Below, one piece after another: positions 1 through 10,501 of a stretch of DNA of 64,000 nucleotides. The stretch comes from Lyophyllum atratum (Eukaryota; Basidiomycota; Agaricomycetes; Agaricales; Lyophyllaceae), in assembly GCA_014905825.1 (NCBI GenBank), contig JACGCN010000069.1:62001-126000 (forward strand). Reading direction: 5' to 3'. The notes beneath the pieces were generated by a model that saw nothing but the letters and a program-made list of their open reading frames with translations, did not search any database and had not been told where the DNA came from. The translations under genes were made by a program, and so were the position numbers. Numbering within the stretch: position 1 is the stretch's first letter; each line of letters starts with the position of its first letter.

Positions 1-396
1 CGGTGCCTTTAGAGCCTTTGTGAATTGTTGGTGACCAAGACTTCTGCCACTCCGGAACCTCGACCGTTTCTGGCTTCGTCCACTCTTCCAACTTCTCCGC
101 ACATGTCATCGCTCTGTCAATTACCACGCCAATCTCTGCGAAGGAAGCTTCCATCTTGGGACGTCCGAGGTCTGCCGCGAGTGATTCTGCGAAGGCATCC
201 GAGTTTTCCTGCATCATCCGTGCAAGCTGGAGTAGCTGATGTCGGCGCCATGCCAGAGGCCGTGTAACACCTTTTCGGAAAGATTGACGAAGAGCAGTTC
301 GGATCTAAGGTGCCGAGGTAAGCCATTTCAAGATATAAACCAGGCCATGTAAAAATGGCTCGCCTTAGGAATCTCTTCAATGGGAGTAGTGCTCAT
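1..396 (-). CDS. Aldehyde dehydrogenase, N-terminal part (runs off left edge)
   Basis: The minus-strand exons read MSTTPIEEIPK, then IRTALRQSFRKG, TRPLAWRRHQLLQLARMMQ, a stretch with ADLGRPKMEASFAEI, and EEWTKPE with the PTIHKGSKG motif at the window edge. This is the N-terminal layout of fungal class-3-type (fatty) aldehyde dehydrogenases, which oxidise aldehydes to acids with NAD(P)+; the Glu and Cys of the active site lie outside the window. The ATG at 396-394 is chosen because it gives the family's 'EEIPKI' start. To join it to the next exon in frame, the first intron must use a GC donor (AAG|GCGAGC, about 362) and the acceptor CCTTAG; the only nearby GT donor would create a stop. The family call is firm; the first splice is inferred. 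Confidence 0.85.
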
Positions 397-455
397 CCTG
401 ACGGTCGTAAGATGAGTTGGAGGAAGTAGGAGCTCTGATCGAGGTTGCGATCGGG

Positions 456-463
456 CTTTTATA
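456..463 (-). promoter_or_regulatory. TATA box of the aldehyde dehydrogenase gene
   Basis: TATAAAAG on the minus strand, about 60 bases upstream of the ATG at 396. This spacing is typical for a fungal core promoter. Confidence 0.6.
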
Positions 464-1130
464 CCTTCGATCAGAGGGTTCGGGTATATGTTTTACCAGA
501 GACTGCTATAACGTGGCTGGGGGCGTCATTTGTCACAAGTTCTCACATGCCAAGCTTCTTGAATCTCAGGCTGCCCCAGGACAACCCAGGAGGGGGTGCA
601 CTCAGGTGACAACTGGTACCTTGTTCGACTGTCTTTCTGATTGCGCGACGAGATATATGTCCTCATCCTTCCGCTTTGTTCCCACTACTTCCGACCGCGC
701 GCTATAAAAGTCCTAAACAAGGTATGATCCCACCTAGCGCGTCCCACGTACTGACATGGGTTAAATAATCAATTAGCATGGAGTGGCCTGACCTGATCAA
801 AAACACTCTCTAGACTTCAAATTTGGTATCCGGTTAGCATAGATTTATGTCTAGCATAATCTGTGAGGTAAAGTGGACCTTCGGAGAGTCGTCGTGAGTG
901 CATATGGGTTTACTGGAGCGGCTTACGATTGCTACGAGCGGTCGGCCCAGAACTTTGTAGTCGAAGTGCCTTGACCTGATCAACCACAGCATGAACTCGA
1001 GACTGAAATCAGGGAATACTTCGAATTCGTTCTACGTTGGTACATGTGACATAAATGGTTTCCAAATACCATGATGAGTTTCGAACGAGGGAGTCGAAAA
1101 GAATGTTTAGGTATCGTCTCCATGTCCTGC
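464..1130. other. Intergenic region between two minus-strand genes
   Basis: No convincing coding sequence. It must hold the 3' end of the dynamin-like transcript and the distal promoter of the aldehyde dehydrogenase. A plus-strand CTATAAAAG lies near 702-710 but no plus-strand gene follows it. Confidence 0.5.
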
Positions 1131-4048
1131 CTACGACAGCCCGAAAGTGTGGAGCGCTTGCTTAACTTCTTCTAGTCTCTTCTTCCGAGCACTTAACTCC
1201 TTCCTCGTTACCACAACCAAAGGATTCTCTGCAAGATACATGCCACAACGATCGGTCGCACCCGCTGTTCCAAGAGCAAATTTTGTGATCAAGGATGACT
1301 GCATGTCGTCAGCGGTCGCTTTAACGAAAAGGCAGTCGATCAAGGAAGGAACGTTGTCGATGATGCGCTGAAGAGACAGATTCAGCAGCTGTACAATCCG
1401 AAAGTAGTCGATTATGAGGGAGCGCTAACCTTGTACGCTATCTGAAAGTAGCCTCGAACCTCGGCCATAACATTCATTTCTGATTCGTACTTATCAGGAG
1501 GTTTGAGCCGAGTAAGATCTTCAGCGGTGACGGGATGGCCCAAGACCGCCGACAATGCCGCAAGCACCTCGTCGAGCTTAGTCTCCCTATCGCGTTCAGG
1601 ATGTTGCTGTTGCTGTTGCTGTGGCGCCGCAGGCATGCCAAAAATTGCATTGGACGTAGCACCATCTGGAGTACGGCTTTCAGTTGGGTCGCGAATTGCA
1701 ATTTAAAGATCAGAATTCGTACTCGCTGATTTTGTGACCTGAGCCTCGCCACTCTCCGTTGTTCTACGCTTCTTAGAGGCGGGCTCGCCATCCCTACCAG
1801 ACCTGGCAGCCTTGTAGATGGTCAGCCACTTCGCATGCGACACAGATAGGTAGTGAGTATTCTGGGTAAAAGGTGTCGTTTCAGCCTTCAGGGTATGCCG
1901 AACGATCGCAGCGCAGATGCCGAAATGCTTCTGAACGATCTCAGATACAAATATCCTGATAATTGCGTCTGAGGACAGCCAAAAAAACGTTCTACGAGAG
2001 GTGTACTTACCGAATACGGCCTTCAAGGTGTTCATAGCGGTAGAAAGTACTCTTGATGCTTTGCTCGAGCATCGTCTCCACTTGCTGACGCACAGCCGCA
2101 AAGCATACCTCGATGGCGGACTCCCAGCCAGCCTGAAACTGTTCGATTAAGACGGCCTTGGCAGCAAAGGGGACATTATTAGGGAGTTCCCGAGTGATAG
2201 ACCTAGACGACAAGACCTTGACTGAGTGAAACGCAAGACTGTAGAGTGTCGAACATACTGTTGGATATGCTCCTTCATATCGTTTAAGAAGAAAGGCTTG
2301 GACTTGGTCAGAGTGTCGACCTGGATGGATGTACCAGATGATCCCTTGCGCTTCGATGATCCTGCGACAGGTTCTTGATCCACGTAGTCTCGAATGGAGG
2401 GTATGAAGTTTGGTGCGGTATGTCGAATGGCAGTTTTAAGTGCTGCATATGTATCTCGATTTTCACGGATTAACTTGTTGGCCTCGCGTCCGCTGGAGGT
2501 GGCTCGAGTGACGTCATCACAAAATGTGGTGAGAAGTCTCAACATATAGGTCGCTGGGTCGCCTTCAATTTCTGCTGGAAGTTCAGCCAACTCGCGAGTA
2601 CATGTCTCGAGTTTATTTGCAGCCTCTGCCATGATTCGCGGAAGGCTGAGGAGTATTATTAGCAGTGATCAGGAAGTTCACGATGTCGAACATAATCCAT
2701 ACGTATCGTTGATGATTCCGACGAGGAGCTTGCTCAAGGTTGCGATAAGATGAGTGGTCCCGAACCTATCCTTACGTGGCGATGTAGACCACGGGTGGGT
2801 ACTTAAGAAGAACGCTGCCTCTGCAACTCGCGCCTCAGCGGGCGTTATATCGGCCTTCCGTTGTTCGTCGTCTGGTTGACGAGTACAATAATATCCGTGG
2901 ACTAGGGGGGTGGCGACGGCCTTCAATAATATCTAGCCAGATATCGCGAGCTTTGGTAGATCCCGACGTCAGCATATCAGGTTTTGTCATGACACCTGGG
3001 GTATCGATCAGCCACTGTCCTGGAGAAATGAAGGACGATCTACCAATCGTTCGGCGACCGTTCGGATCTTCCTGACGGGCAAGTCGGAGGGCCTTCTGAT
3101 TTTCAATATCGTCTAAAGAAATGCTGGATGAACATGCGATGACACTGTCAATACACGTACTCACCAGTCATAGGTAAGGCGACCAGGATGAGGCAGTTTC
3201 CTTTGATGTGGGATACAACCATATCTTCGACCAACTTGATCGTTTTTGGCTCAGCATTCTGGATCAAGCCTAGGAGCATCACTGTTAGCCACATGCAATC
3301 ACACGAAGGACTGCCTTCGTACCAGGGAGATCAATGAAAGACAGGTCAGTGAGTTCAGGACCTTCGAGATCGATACAAATCGTGTCCCGAGAAAAGTCTA
3401 GAGATTGCTTCGACACAAACGGCTGCTTAGTGAGACTTTCTGCAGGTGCTCGGAGAATATTCGAAGGATCCAGATGAGGGTTCAGAACCGCTACCTGGGC
3501 GCGACGAAGGGCTAGTTCCACGTTCTTCTTGTCTGTAATCACGTGCCCAAAAGCGGCCTCCGTGACATTCTCCAAAACATTTCCTGAAGCGTCGAACTCG
3601 CGGCGAATAGATATTTGACATGCCCAGCTGCGGGTTGACGAAGAGAGTCGGCATTCCATAGGACAACGCGTACATGTTCCAGCATCGCGAGGTACGGTGA
3701 TCTGGAACGAACCGATTTTAGAATTTCTCTTTAAAACCATATAATCCTTTTGCTTACTCCTGAAATGGCTTCGACGACACTCGACTTTCCTAAATGCAGA
3801 CGCCATGAGTCCCAGGCGCAATAGAAGAAAGAAAGTGGACAAACCAGCGCTCTGATTTCCGATGACGGTTATCCTAGGAAGGTCAAGCTCGCCTTGGGAT
3901 CTGGGGAAAGAAGGGATGAAGAACGTGCCGACAGTAGAGAGTACGTATGAGCTATTTACCCAGTTGCACGAAGCTGTTTCAGAAGTGATAAGAGTTCCTT
4001 TCTGCGAACAGCGTACTGGCTCGCAGAGAGCTCAGGCTTCGACTCCAT
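1131..4048 (-). CDS. Dynamin-like large GTPase, multi-exon, complete
   Basis: The start ATG (4048) gives MESKPELSASQYAVRRKELL, then LRATGELDLPRITVIGNQSAGKSS: the G1 P-loop at residues 41-48, split by an intron (about 3783-3842). G2 lies in VPRDAGTCTRCP, G3 in LSFIDLPG and G4 in VMTKPD. A middle/stalk region follows (ITPAEARVAEAAFF, MKEHIQQ, IVQKHFGICAAIVRHTL), then a variable insert with KKRR and a polyglutamine run (about 1603-1623), and a GTPase effector domain (RGYFQIAYK, IDNVP, ENPLVVVTRKEL) ending at TAG 1131. No PH or proline-rich domain is seen, so it is closer to Mx/Vps1/Dnm1-type dynamins than to classical endocytic dynamin. Such proteins oligomerise on membranes and drive fission in a GTP-dependent way. 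At least eight short introns are needed. The organelle it serves cannot be told from the sequence. Confidence 0.9.
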
Positions 4049-4536
4049 CGTGGGGGCTGAGTGGAAAGTTCTCTATAAAAGATATTTCTTCGGGTTATAA
4101 AGTCGCGATGAGCGCCTCGTTTATGATCGGCCTTTGTCTTCGGGTTCCCGAGTCAGACGCCAGGCGGGCATGCGGCTATGGAAGCACCGAAAGCTTAATA
4201 TCCGCGGTCATTCTATATTCACCACAGACTTACGATGTCTTATCGAAAGGATCGGAAAAGAACAAAGAAGGAGCTCGGAAGGAGCAGAAAGGGAAGAGTT
4301 TCTACAGAAAGGAGGTACGTCCGTCTATATAGGAGAGACTGAGGAAACTTCAAGCGAAATTTGATATGCTTGTTTGAGGTGGGACGCGCCGGATGACAAG
4401 ACCAAACAATAAAAATTTACATTCTCAGCTTGCTCTCAGCGCCAACTCGCGCCAACTCGCGCATAGCCTCAGGTTTGATACTAATTTCGTTATGCTGATA
4501 CATTCGGGGAACAATTGACGACGTTAGGGATGATAT

Positions 4537-6085
4537 GTCTACCTCTCTGTGAGCCTGAGGGTATGGAGCCCTTTCCTGACGTCTTCTGGTTTTCGTTGCT
4601 CCAGAGCACCGAGTTCCTTCCTCTTCAAGGCCACCCTAGCTTTCTCAGCGACGCACATACCGGTATTACCACAGCGCTCGTCGAAGTCCATCGTGCCAAG
4701 TGCCCAACTTCGTAATCAAGGACCGTACTGTCTGCGATCGCTTTGACAAACGTACAGTTGATCATTCGGTTTGAAGGAACATTATCGATGAATAACAATG
4801 TAAGTGTCAATTTAATCGAGGAAAAAAGCGCTATTTTATCGACCGCGTTAGACATTTGGAAAGTTGTTCCGTCGTCGAGGGACAGGGACCTAGTGATAGC
4901 AGGGATGAAGTTTGGCGCTATTTGACGAATGGCGGATTTGAGCGCTGGGTGGGCATCTCTATTCTGTCAATCGATTGGCATTGATTCAATTGCAGATAGA
5001 GCGTTGGTTTCGTTGCAGAAACCCATCAGGAGTCTCACCATATAGGTCGTCGGGTCTCAATCCATTTTTTCGAGGGAAGAACTGCCAGCTCGCGAGTGCA
5101 AGTGTTGGTTTACTTGCGGTGTTCGATATGGTGCTCGGAACGCTCACGAGTAGGGAGCGTGAGTAGTTTTTTGTGAGGGATAGAGAGTCAACAGACCAAT
5201 TATTGATGATACCGACAAAAGGCCTGCTAAGGGTTGAGTCGAGATGATCTTTCCTAACCTATCCTTGTCCGCCGAGGCGGACATGCGCAGCCAAGAAGAA
5301 AACCGTCTGACAGCTCTTGCTTCGCTTGGTGATATACCTGCGGCCATCTAGGCATCACCTGGCTGACGAGTGCAATAGTACCCATGAACCAATGGTGACG
5401 GCGACCTTCAATAATGCCAGGTCAAATGTTTCGAGCCTTCGTAGAGCCAGCCTTCGATATATGATATCGGGTGTCGTGATGACATCTCAACTACCAGTGA
5501 GCTTGTATGCTGGATATTTGGATGGAGATACGCCGATTGTTCAAGTCCGTCCGGATCCTCCTGATGTGCGAAATGGAGCGCCTACCGATTTCCGACATCG
5601 TCGACATGAATGATCGGCGAATTTTGAGCAACAGAGTGACGACTGTACTCACCCATCACGGGTAAAGCGACAGGTATGAGGCAGTACCCCTTTATTAAAA
5701 CACCACCATATGTTCGACGAGCGAAATCGCCTAGGGCTCGCCATTTTGTATTAAGCCTATCCGTAACGGGATGGTCAGCCGTACGTGGTACTGGGAAGTA
5801 GAGGCGTTGTATCAGGAAGATCGACCAAAGACTGATCATCAGGTTCGGGACCTACTGGATCGAGATATATGGTATCGCGAGAAAAGTCCCGAGACTGCTT
5901 CGACACGAATGGCGACGCATGATCTCCGACGCGTCAAGTTGCGGATTCAGCATGGCGACCTGGGCGCAACGAATTGCGAGATCAATGTTGCTCTTGAGGG
6001 TAATCACACGTCCAAGCCGAGAAACATGACGAACCAACTTCACACTCCAACATCAAAGAAGGGCGTTGAAGTATGTCTAAGTCGT
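4537..6085 (-). pseudogene. Degraded tandem copy of the dynamin-like gene
   Basis: Minus-strand fragments match the neighbouring gene in the same order. An effector-domain piece (FIDNVPSNRMINCTFVKAIA against IDNVPSLIDCLFVKATA) lies near 4640-4800. A middle-domain piece lies near 4880-4960. ISPSEARAVRRFSSWL (against ITPAEARVAEAAFFLS) lies near 5250-5340. A GTPase-domain piece with IDLAIRCAQVAMLNPQLD (against VELALRRAQVAVLNPHLD) lies near 5930-6000. The frames are broken by stops and shifts. The G1/P-loop exons are missing, and the part matching roughly 1350-2390 of the intact gene is absent, so this cannot make a working GTPase. A tandem duplication followed by decay is the simplest reading. 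Confidence 0.8.
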
Positions 6086-6787
6086 GCCTTGATTCCCATG
6101 CCTTGTCATGGATTTACCAACCCAAAGCGTCTGGTAAAATGATGATGTGGCGGGAGTAGAATGGGAAACATTATTGGACGCCTAAGTTTATGATATCATC
6201 ATCGGTTCATCACATAGTGATCACCACCTACCTCGCTTGTTCGTTACGCTTGCATCATTCTAGAGGCTGTGTATTGAAAATAAGCAGTGTGAGCGTTCAA
6301 GTTTCCGAGGTGATCTTAACACTACCCACGATCAGTGGCGAAGGTGTCATGATAGAGAATTTCAGGTGACGGTGATCATGATCATCTAAAACGTCCCGCC
6401 GAGATCAGTACGGGTCCAAGAGAATTTTTCTGCTTGCGCGATCCGATCAGCATCCTGGCCTTCGGCGATCACATTTCCCTAGGTGAGCTCATCAGACCGC
6501 GTTGACAAGAGAAGATGGCGCCTGATGATTAGACTAACACACGAAAAATCTCGTGAATCACCGATACGATGGATCAACGAGGGCACACACCTCAAGCGAG
6601 TTGACGAGTGAAATTGTTCTGCATCGCACGCGTCTCAAGAACTACAACGCCCACTGGATCTGGAAGATTCGTAGAGATATCTGAGGCGTGCGTGGGTGCA
6701 TGATGATCTTTTTCGACGGCGCCCGGATCCAGAAAGAAAAAAGCTATCCAGAAATGGCCGCTTCCAGAGGAATAGCGCTACGAACGA
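6086..6787. other. Intergenic, no gene seen
   Basis: No open frame with coding character, no RNA gene signals and no clear repeats. It lies between the dynamin pseudogene and the promoter of a secreted-protein gene. Confidence 0.4.
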
Positions 6788-6796
6788 TATATAAAG
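6788..6796 (+). promoter_or_regulatory. TATA box of the small secreted protein gene
   Basis: TATATAAAG 100 bases upstream of the ATG at 6896, in the right orientation. Confidence 0.6.
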
Positions 6797-6895
6797 ATAC
6801 TCCATTTCACAGTTAGCTGAGGCAAAAGCTGGTCTTTTCCCCTTGCCTAGAAAGCAAAACGCCCTCGATTAGCCCCGACGATTAAAAATCTCATC

Positions 6896-7278
6896 ATGCT
6901 TTCACCACTCACCTCATCCCTGGTTTTCTTCGCCGCCGTTATGTCTTCCATCTCCTTCACCTCTGCTCGGCCAACGACTGGGGTATTGAATGGTCGCTCC
7001 GCGCTCGACCTCGTAGAATCCGATATCCTACCACGAGTTGCTGGGTGAGATTCGCTCTCTTTTAAATCACGACTGATGCTCACCGAGATGACGCTTCTAG
7101 GTGTGATAGAGGTCTCCCATACCCAATAACAGAAACGGCCTGTGCCTTTCGGCCAAATTATGGTTTTGAACCAATAATCGACGGAAGGACAGGGGCCTGT
7201 AAGATGCCCAACAAGAGGAGCCCGGCGAATGGTTGGTGTTACGTCCAGATCACGAGTATTGGTCGTGCGAGGTCGTAG
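6896..7278 (+). CDS. Small secreted Cys-containing protein (108 aa)
   Basis: Two exons: 6896-7044 and 7101-7278, with a 56-base intron (GTGAGA...TTCTAG). The phase is consistent, giving 108 codons plus TAG. The N-terminus MLSPLTSSLVFFAAVMSSIS is a good signal peptide. The mature part has four cysteines (GCDRG, TACAF, GACKM, GWCYV), enough for two disulfides, and ends ITSIGRARS. I recognise no family. Size, signal peptide and paired cysteines fit the effector-like small secreted proteins common in basidiomycetes. It is the first of three consecutive plus-strand secreted-protein genes. The short frame in the same place on the other strand is a shadow. Confidence 0.7.
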
Positions 7279-8410
7279 ATAGAGAAACATATTTGATGTG
7301 GTTTGGAGAGACGCAGTGTTCGCGGTATTGCGCGAGGACGATGGAGGCAACGGTCTTGTATATTTTCATGATCAGCAAGATGGTTTTCGTCACCGATCAA
7401 CGTCTCTGATATTCCGAACGATGGAGGCAGATCCAAAGATGTCCGTCATGATCAGCGTCCCAGGTTCACAGGGCAGAACGGTGCACTCGTGCGCCGCGCT
7501 GCGTGCGAGCACTAATAGAGAGGGCCTCCAAGAGTCATCATAGCCACAAGTGAAGAACAAGCCAATGCTATACTTCCCGGTGTGATTGCTGACTCAATCC
7601 CGCGTAGTTTAGAGATAACTTGTCCAAGTGAACCTTCCATATGGCGAACGATCACAAGGCAGTCTTTAAAATAGCACACCGATTAGGCGAATGTATGCAA
7701 AGCCGTAAAACTGGAACCAACATGGTGGTCGGGAGTTAGGAGGCGATTATGAGGGCTATTGGGTTCGACTCCATACATCACCAAACAGCTGATGTGATTT
7801 CGGTGCTGTGGCTGTGTTGCCTTGAGAGCACGGGTTCCGACGACAGCGATCACCGCATCTCTCCCAACTTGGTCTCGATATCCTGACCCGTCCTCCGGAC
7901 TCAAGTCGGTGAAAGCCACAACTCATTGTTTGCGCGCCATCATCCTTCAGTCACCATGAAACGCATACCCTTCCATCGCGGCCTTGACCTTCCCTTTTGA
8001 ATACCGAGTACTCCCTCCGCCACCACGGCGAGGGCAGACCGCGTACGTTACTGTACATATCTTTGACAGGCATTCATTTCAGCCTCTTATGTATATTCAT
8101 TCCTAGGGGCGATCGACACATCTCATCGCGAATTTGGAGGGATTGCGGCTTTTGCTTGACATGATTTCCCATATCCACATCTAGGGTACGTGAAGGATGG
8201 GATTAAGAGACCATGATTGCTGATGATGAGCTCTATGTCGTAGATTTTGACGCGCAAATTCTGCCTTGGCAGGGGACAACGGGCTGCTTCCGGGCAAGTC
8301 ATCCCGCAACTTTGTCTGGCATCGTACCGGATTCTAGTCACGCATGTCATGGAGGCCCCTTTCGGTCTCGAACGGGAGCAGGGGTCGAACGGCATTTACT
8401 CTTTGGACCA
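7279..8410. other. Intergenic, no gene seen
   Basis: Short open frames on both strands lack splice signals and coding character. One tRNA-like B-box match near 7757-7770 was tested and rejected because no stems form. Confidence 0.4.
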
Positions 8411-8418
8411 TATATAAG
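8411..8418 (+). promoter_or_regulatory. TATA box of the 195-aa secreted protein gene
   Basis: TATATAAG 85 bases upstream of the ATG at 8503. Confidence 0.65.
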
Positions 8419-8502
8419 GGTCGTAGAAGAATTGACGACCACCAATTCCTCGTGCGTACTTCTCTCCGCCTCCTCGTCACCTATATACGAACATTTGGAA
8501 AC

Positions 8503-9218
8503 ATGCACTGCGCCCTCTTCCTCGCCACTCTTGCTGCGTTCTCTACGCTCGTTGGGGCTTCTCCTTTGGAAGCTCGCCAATCGGGATGCCACCCTAATTT
8601 CGAGGGCGTCGGCGTATCCGTCGTTTGGGACCAGTCGCCTTTCGCCATTCGCGAATTCGTACCTGGGGATGTTGGTGCCAACATTACCACCACCATCAAC
8701 GAGTTCCAACAAACTGCGGAGTTCCGCTTTGAACAAACCGGCGCTTACCCCGCTCGCTACATCGCGAAGTGAGTCGCTTGTTCACCCTAGGACTCCCGAC
8801 TGACCTCTTGACCAATCCCACCCTCCTCCTATAGAAAGCTCGGGGTTCCTGCTAACAACATGGTCATCGGAAGTGGGACCAGTGTTACCAACAACAAATT
8901 CCTGAACATCGAATACTACAATTCGAATGACCCGTTAGTGCACCCCTCTCTCCCCGCGCTTCATGTTCTCGCTAACCCGTTTGACCCCTTCCAAGGACCC
9001 AAGTCTGGGACGTCACCTGCGACGTCTGTGGAACTAACGCCTGGTCTGTACACGGCATGTTCGCCAGCGGCTGCACCATCAAGTCCTCGAACCTTGGCCT
9101 CTGTGCCCAAGTCGTTACCAGCGTTCCTCGTGCACATACAGCCCCGTCTTTCTTGCTGCAGCTGGTCAGCTGTAACGCTGCGGCCCCGAACCAGAAATAT
9201 CAGTTCTGGATGGTTTAG
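8503..9218 (+). CDS. Secreted Cys-rich protein, possibly beta-trefoil-like (195 aa)
   Basis: Three exons (8503-8768, 8835-8933, 8996-9218) join in phase and end in TAG. The N-terminus MHCALFLATLAAFSTLVGAS is a signal peptide, followed by a likely Kex2-type site (LEARQ). The mature protein has six cysteines (SGCHP, VTCDVCG, GCTIK, GLCAQ, VSCNA) and ends APNQKYQFWMV. The closing QxW-like motif, the alternating short strands and the length recall a ricin-B/beta-trefoil fold, but only one such motif is clear, so this is a suggestion. It is extracellular by signal peptide. It shares orientation and promoter type with the secreted-protein genes on either side but has no visible sequence similarity to them. 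Confidence 0.8.
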
Positions 9219-10501
9219 GACTCCGTCGTTACACTTGTCGGGCGGCTTGAAGGGTTCTTCGGATGAACGCATGACATACACGCATGTTAGGTTTCACACA
9301 TATGGACGATTGATTTTTGATATTTTGGGACATTTTGATAGCATAGGTACATGAAAAAGGACTTCACGAAGAGTGTATATAGACAATCTTATCATTGTGA
9401 CGGTGGGTGTGCGAATGAAGTTGGCGCGTCTCGTCATCTTCTTTCCATACGGTCACATTGGCTACAGTGGCTCACTGCTTATGCACGTCTCGAGCTCTTC
9501 TCGTTGTCTTCGTCATTCGTATCTTATCGTTTCCAGCCAGAACACGATGGCAGCAGAGAGCTCCTGTGCATAGCTTCTAGAATCCCGAAACTTTCTTCAT
9601 CCTTCAGCTTTGAACCTTACGCGACAAGACAGGCTACATTGCTTCCGAAAGTCACTAGGGCAAATCTGGGATCCGTTCCGTAATGCAAGACGACATCGAT
9701 GACCTATAAGGATAGCAGGTCAACTGGGGTCGGGGTCCTCGAGTGGCTGTGTATCACGTGCAACCTTGGGTGTGATCCGACTGCCCGCTGTCAGTGTCAC
9801 TTGTCCACCAATGCACTGCTTCGAGAATCGACTTGCACTTTAACTACGCACTAGACGGTGAACATTGACGCTGACGGGGTCCTCGGGTAGCACATTCATT
9901 AAAGTACGTCTCACAGTGCTGCATGGCGACGAAGACGAGCAGCTGAGTGTTTTGAACTCACAACTTGCTCACAACAGATGCCACCCTTGTTGAAGCTGTT
10001 CAATACTCATGGATCCGTAATGATCGATAGGCTTATCGGCGCGATTCAAACACGCAAGTATACATGGACCTTAACTTATGGACGACCAGTGTTCTGACCA
10101 GGTAGCTTCAGGTCTATCTGATCTGAGAACGACGAAGACAGTCTCGCGTGATATTTCTGTCAATTCCTTGATCGAAACTTGTCATTTCCACGCCGTTAAC
10201 TATCGAGGTCATAATCAAGTGCTGATTCTGAACGATAGCACTCTGTTCTTACTCTTTTGGCGCCTCTTCTCATTCGACATCTGTTTATATACCATATGGC
10301 CGTCCTCGTCAGTAATCGAGGCACGTAGACTTGGCAGGCTCGTCTACCATAATTCAGCGTGGTATTCCCTCTCAGGTCTTCCTGAAGTCAAGGATTTTGC
10401 CTATATTAGCATGGAATGCTTGGTGCCGATTTATCGAGTCTCTCCGCTTGTGCAGTAGCTCATTGGCCATCTAACGGGTGTCGTACTATCATCAGCCCAG
10501 C
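9219..10501. other. Intergenic, no gene seen
   Basis: The longest open frame here (10078-10458) has no signal of coding and no introns or homology that I recognise. A TATATA stretch near 10286 lies too far from the next ATG to be assigned safely. Confidence 0.4.

Noticed and set aside
7757..7770. tRNA B-box match (GGTTCGACTCC)
   Set aside because: Flanking bases do not form a T-stem, no A box or acceptor stem is found at the right distance, and there is no T-run.
10078..10458. 126-codon plus-strand open frame
   Set aside because: No domain, signal peptide, introns or coding bias; lies in an intergenic stretch.
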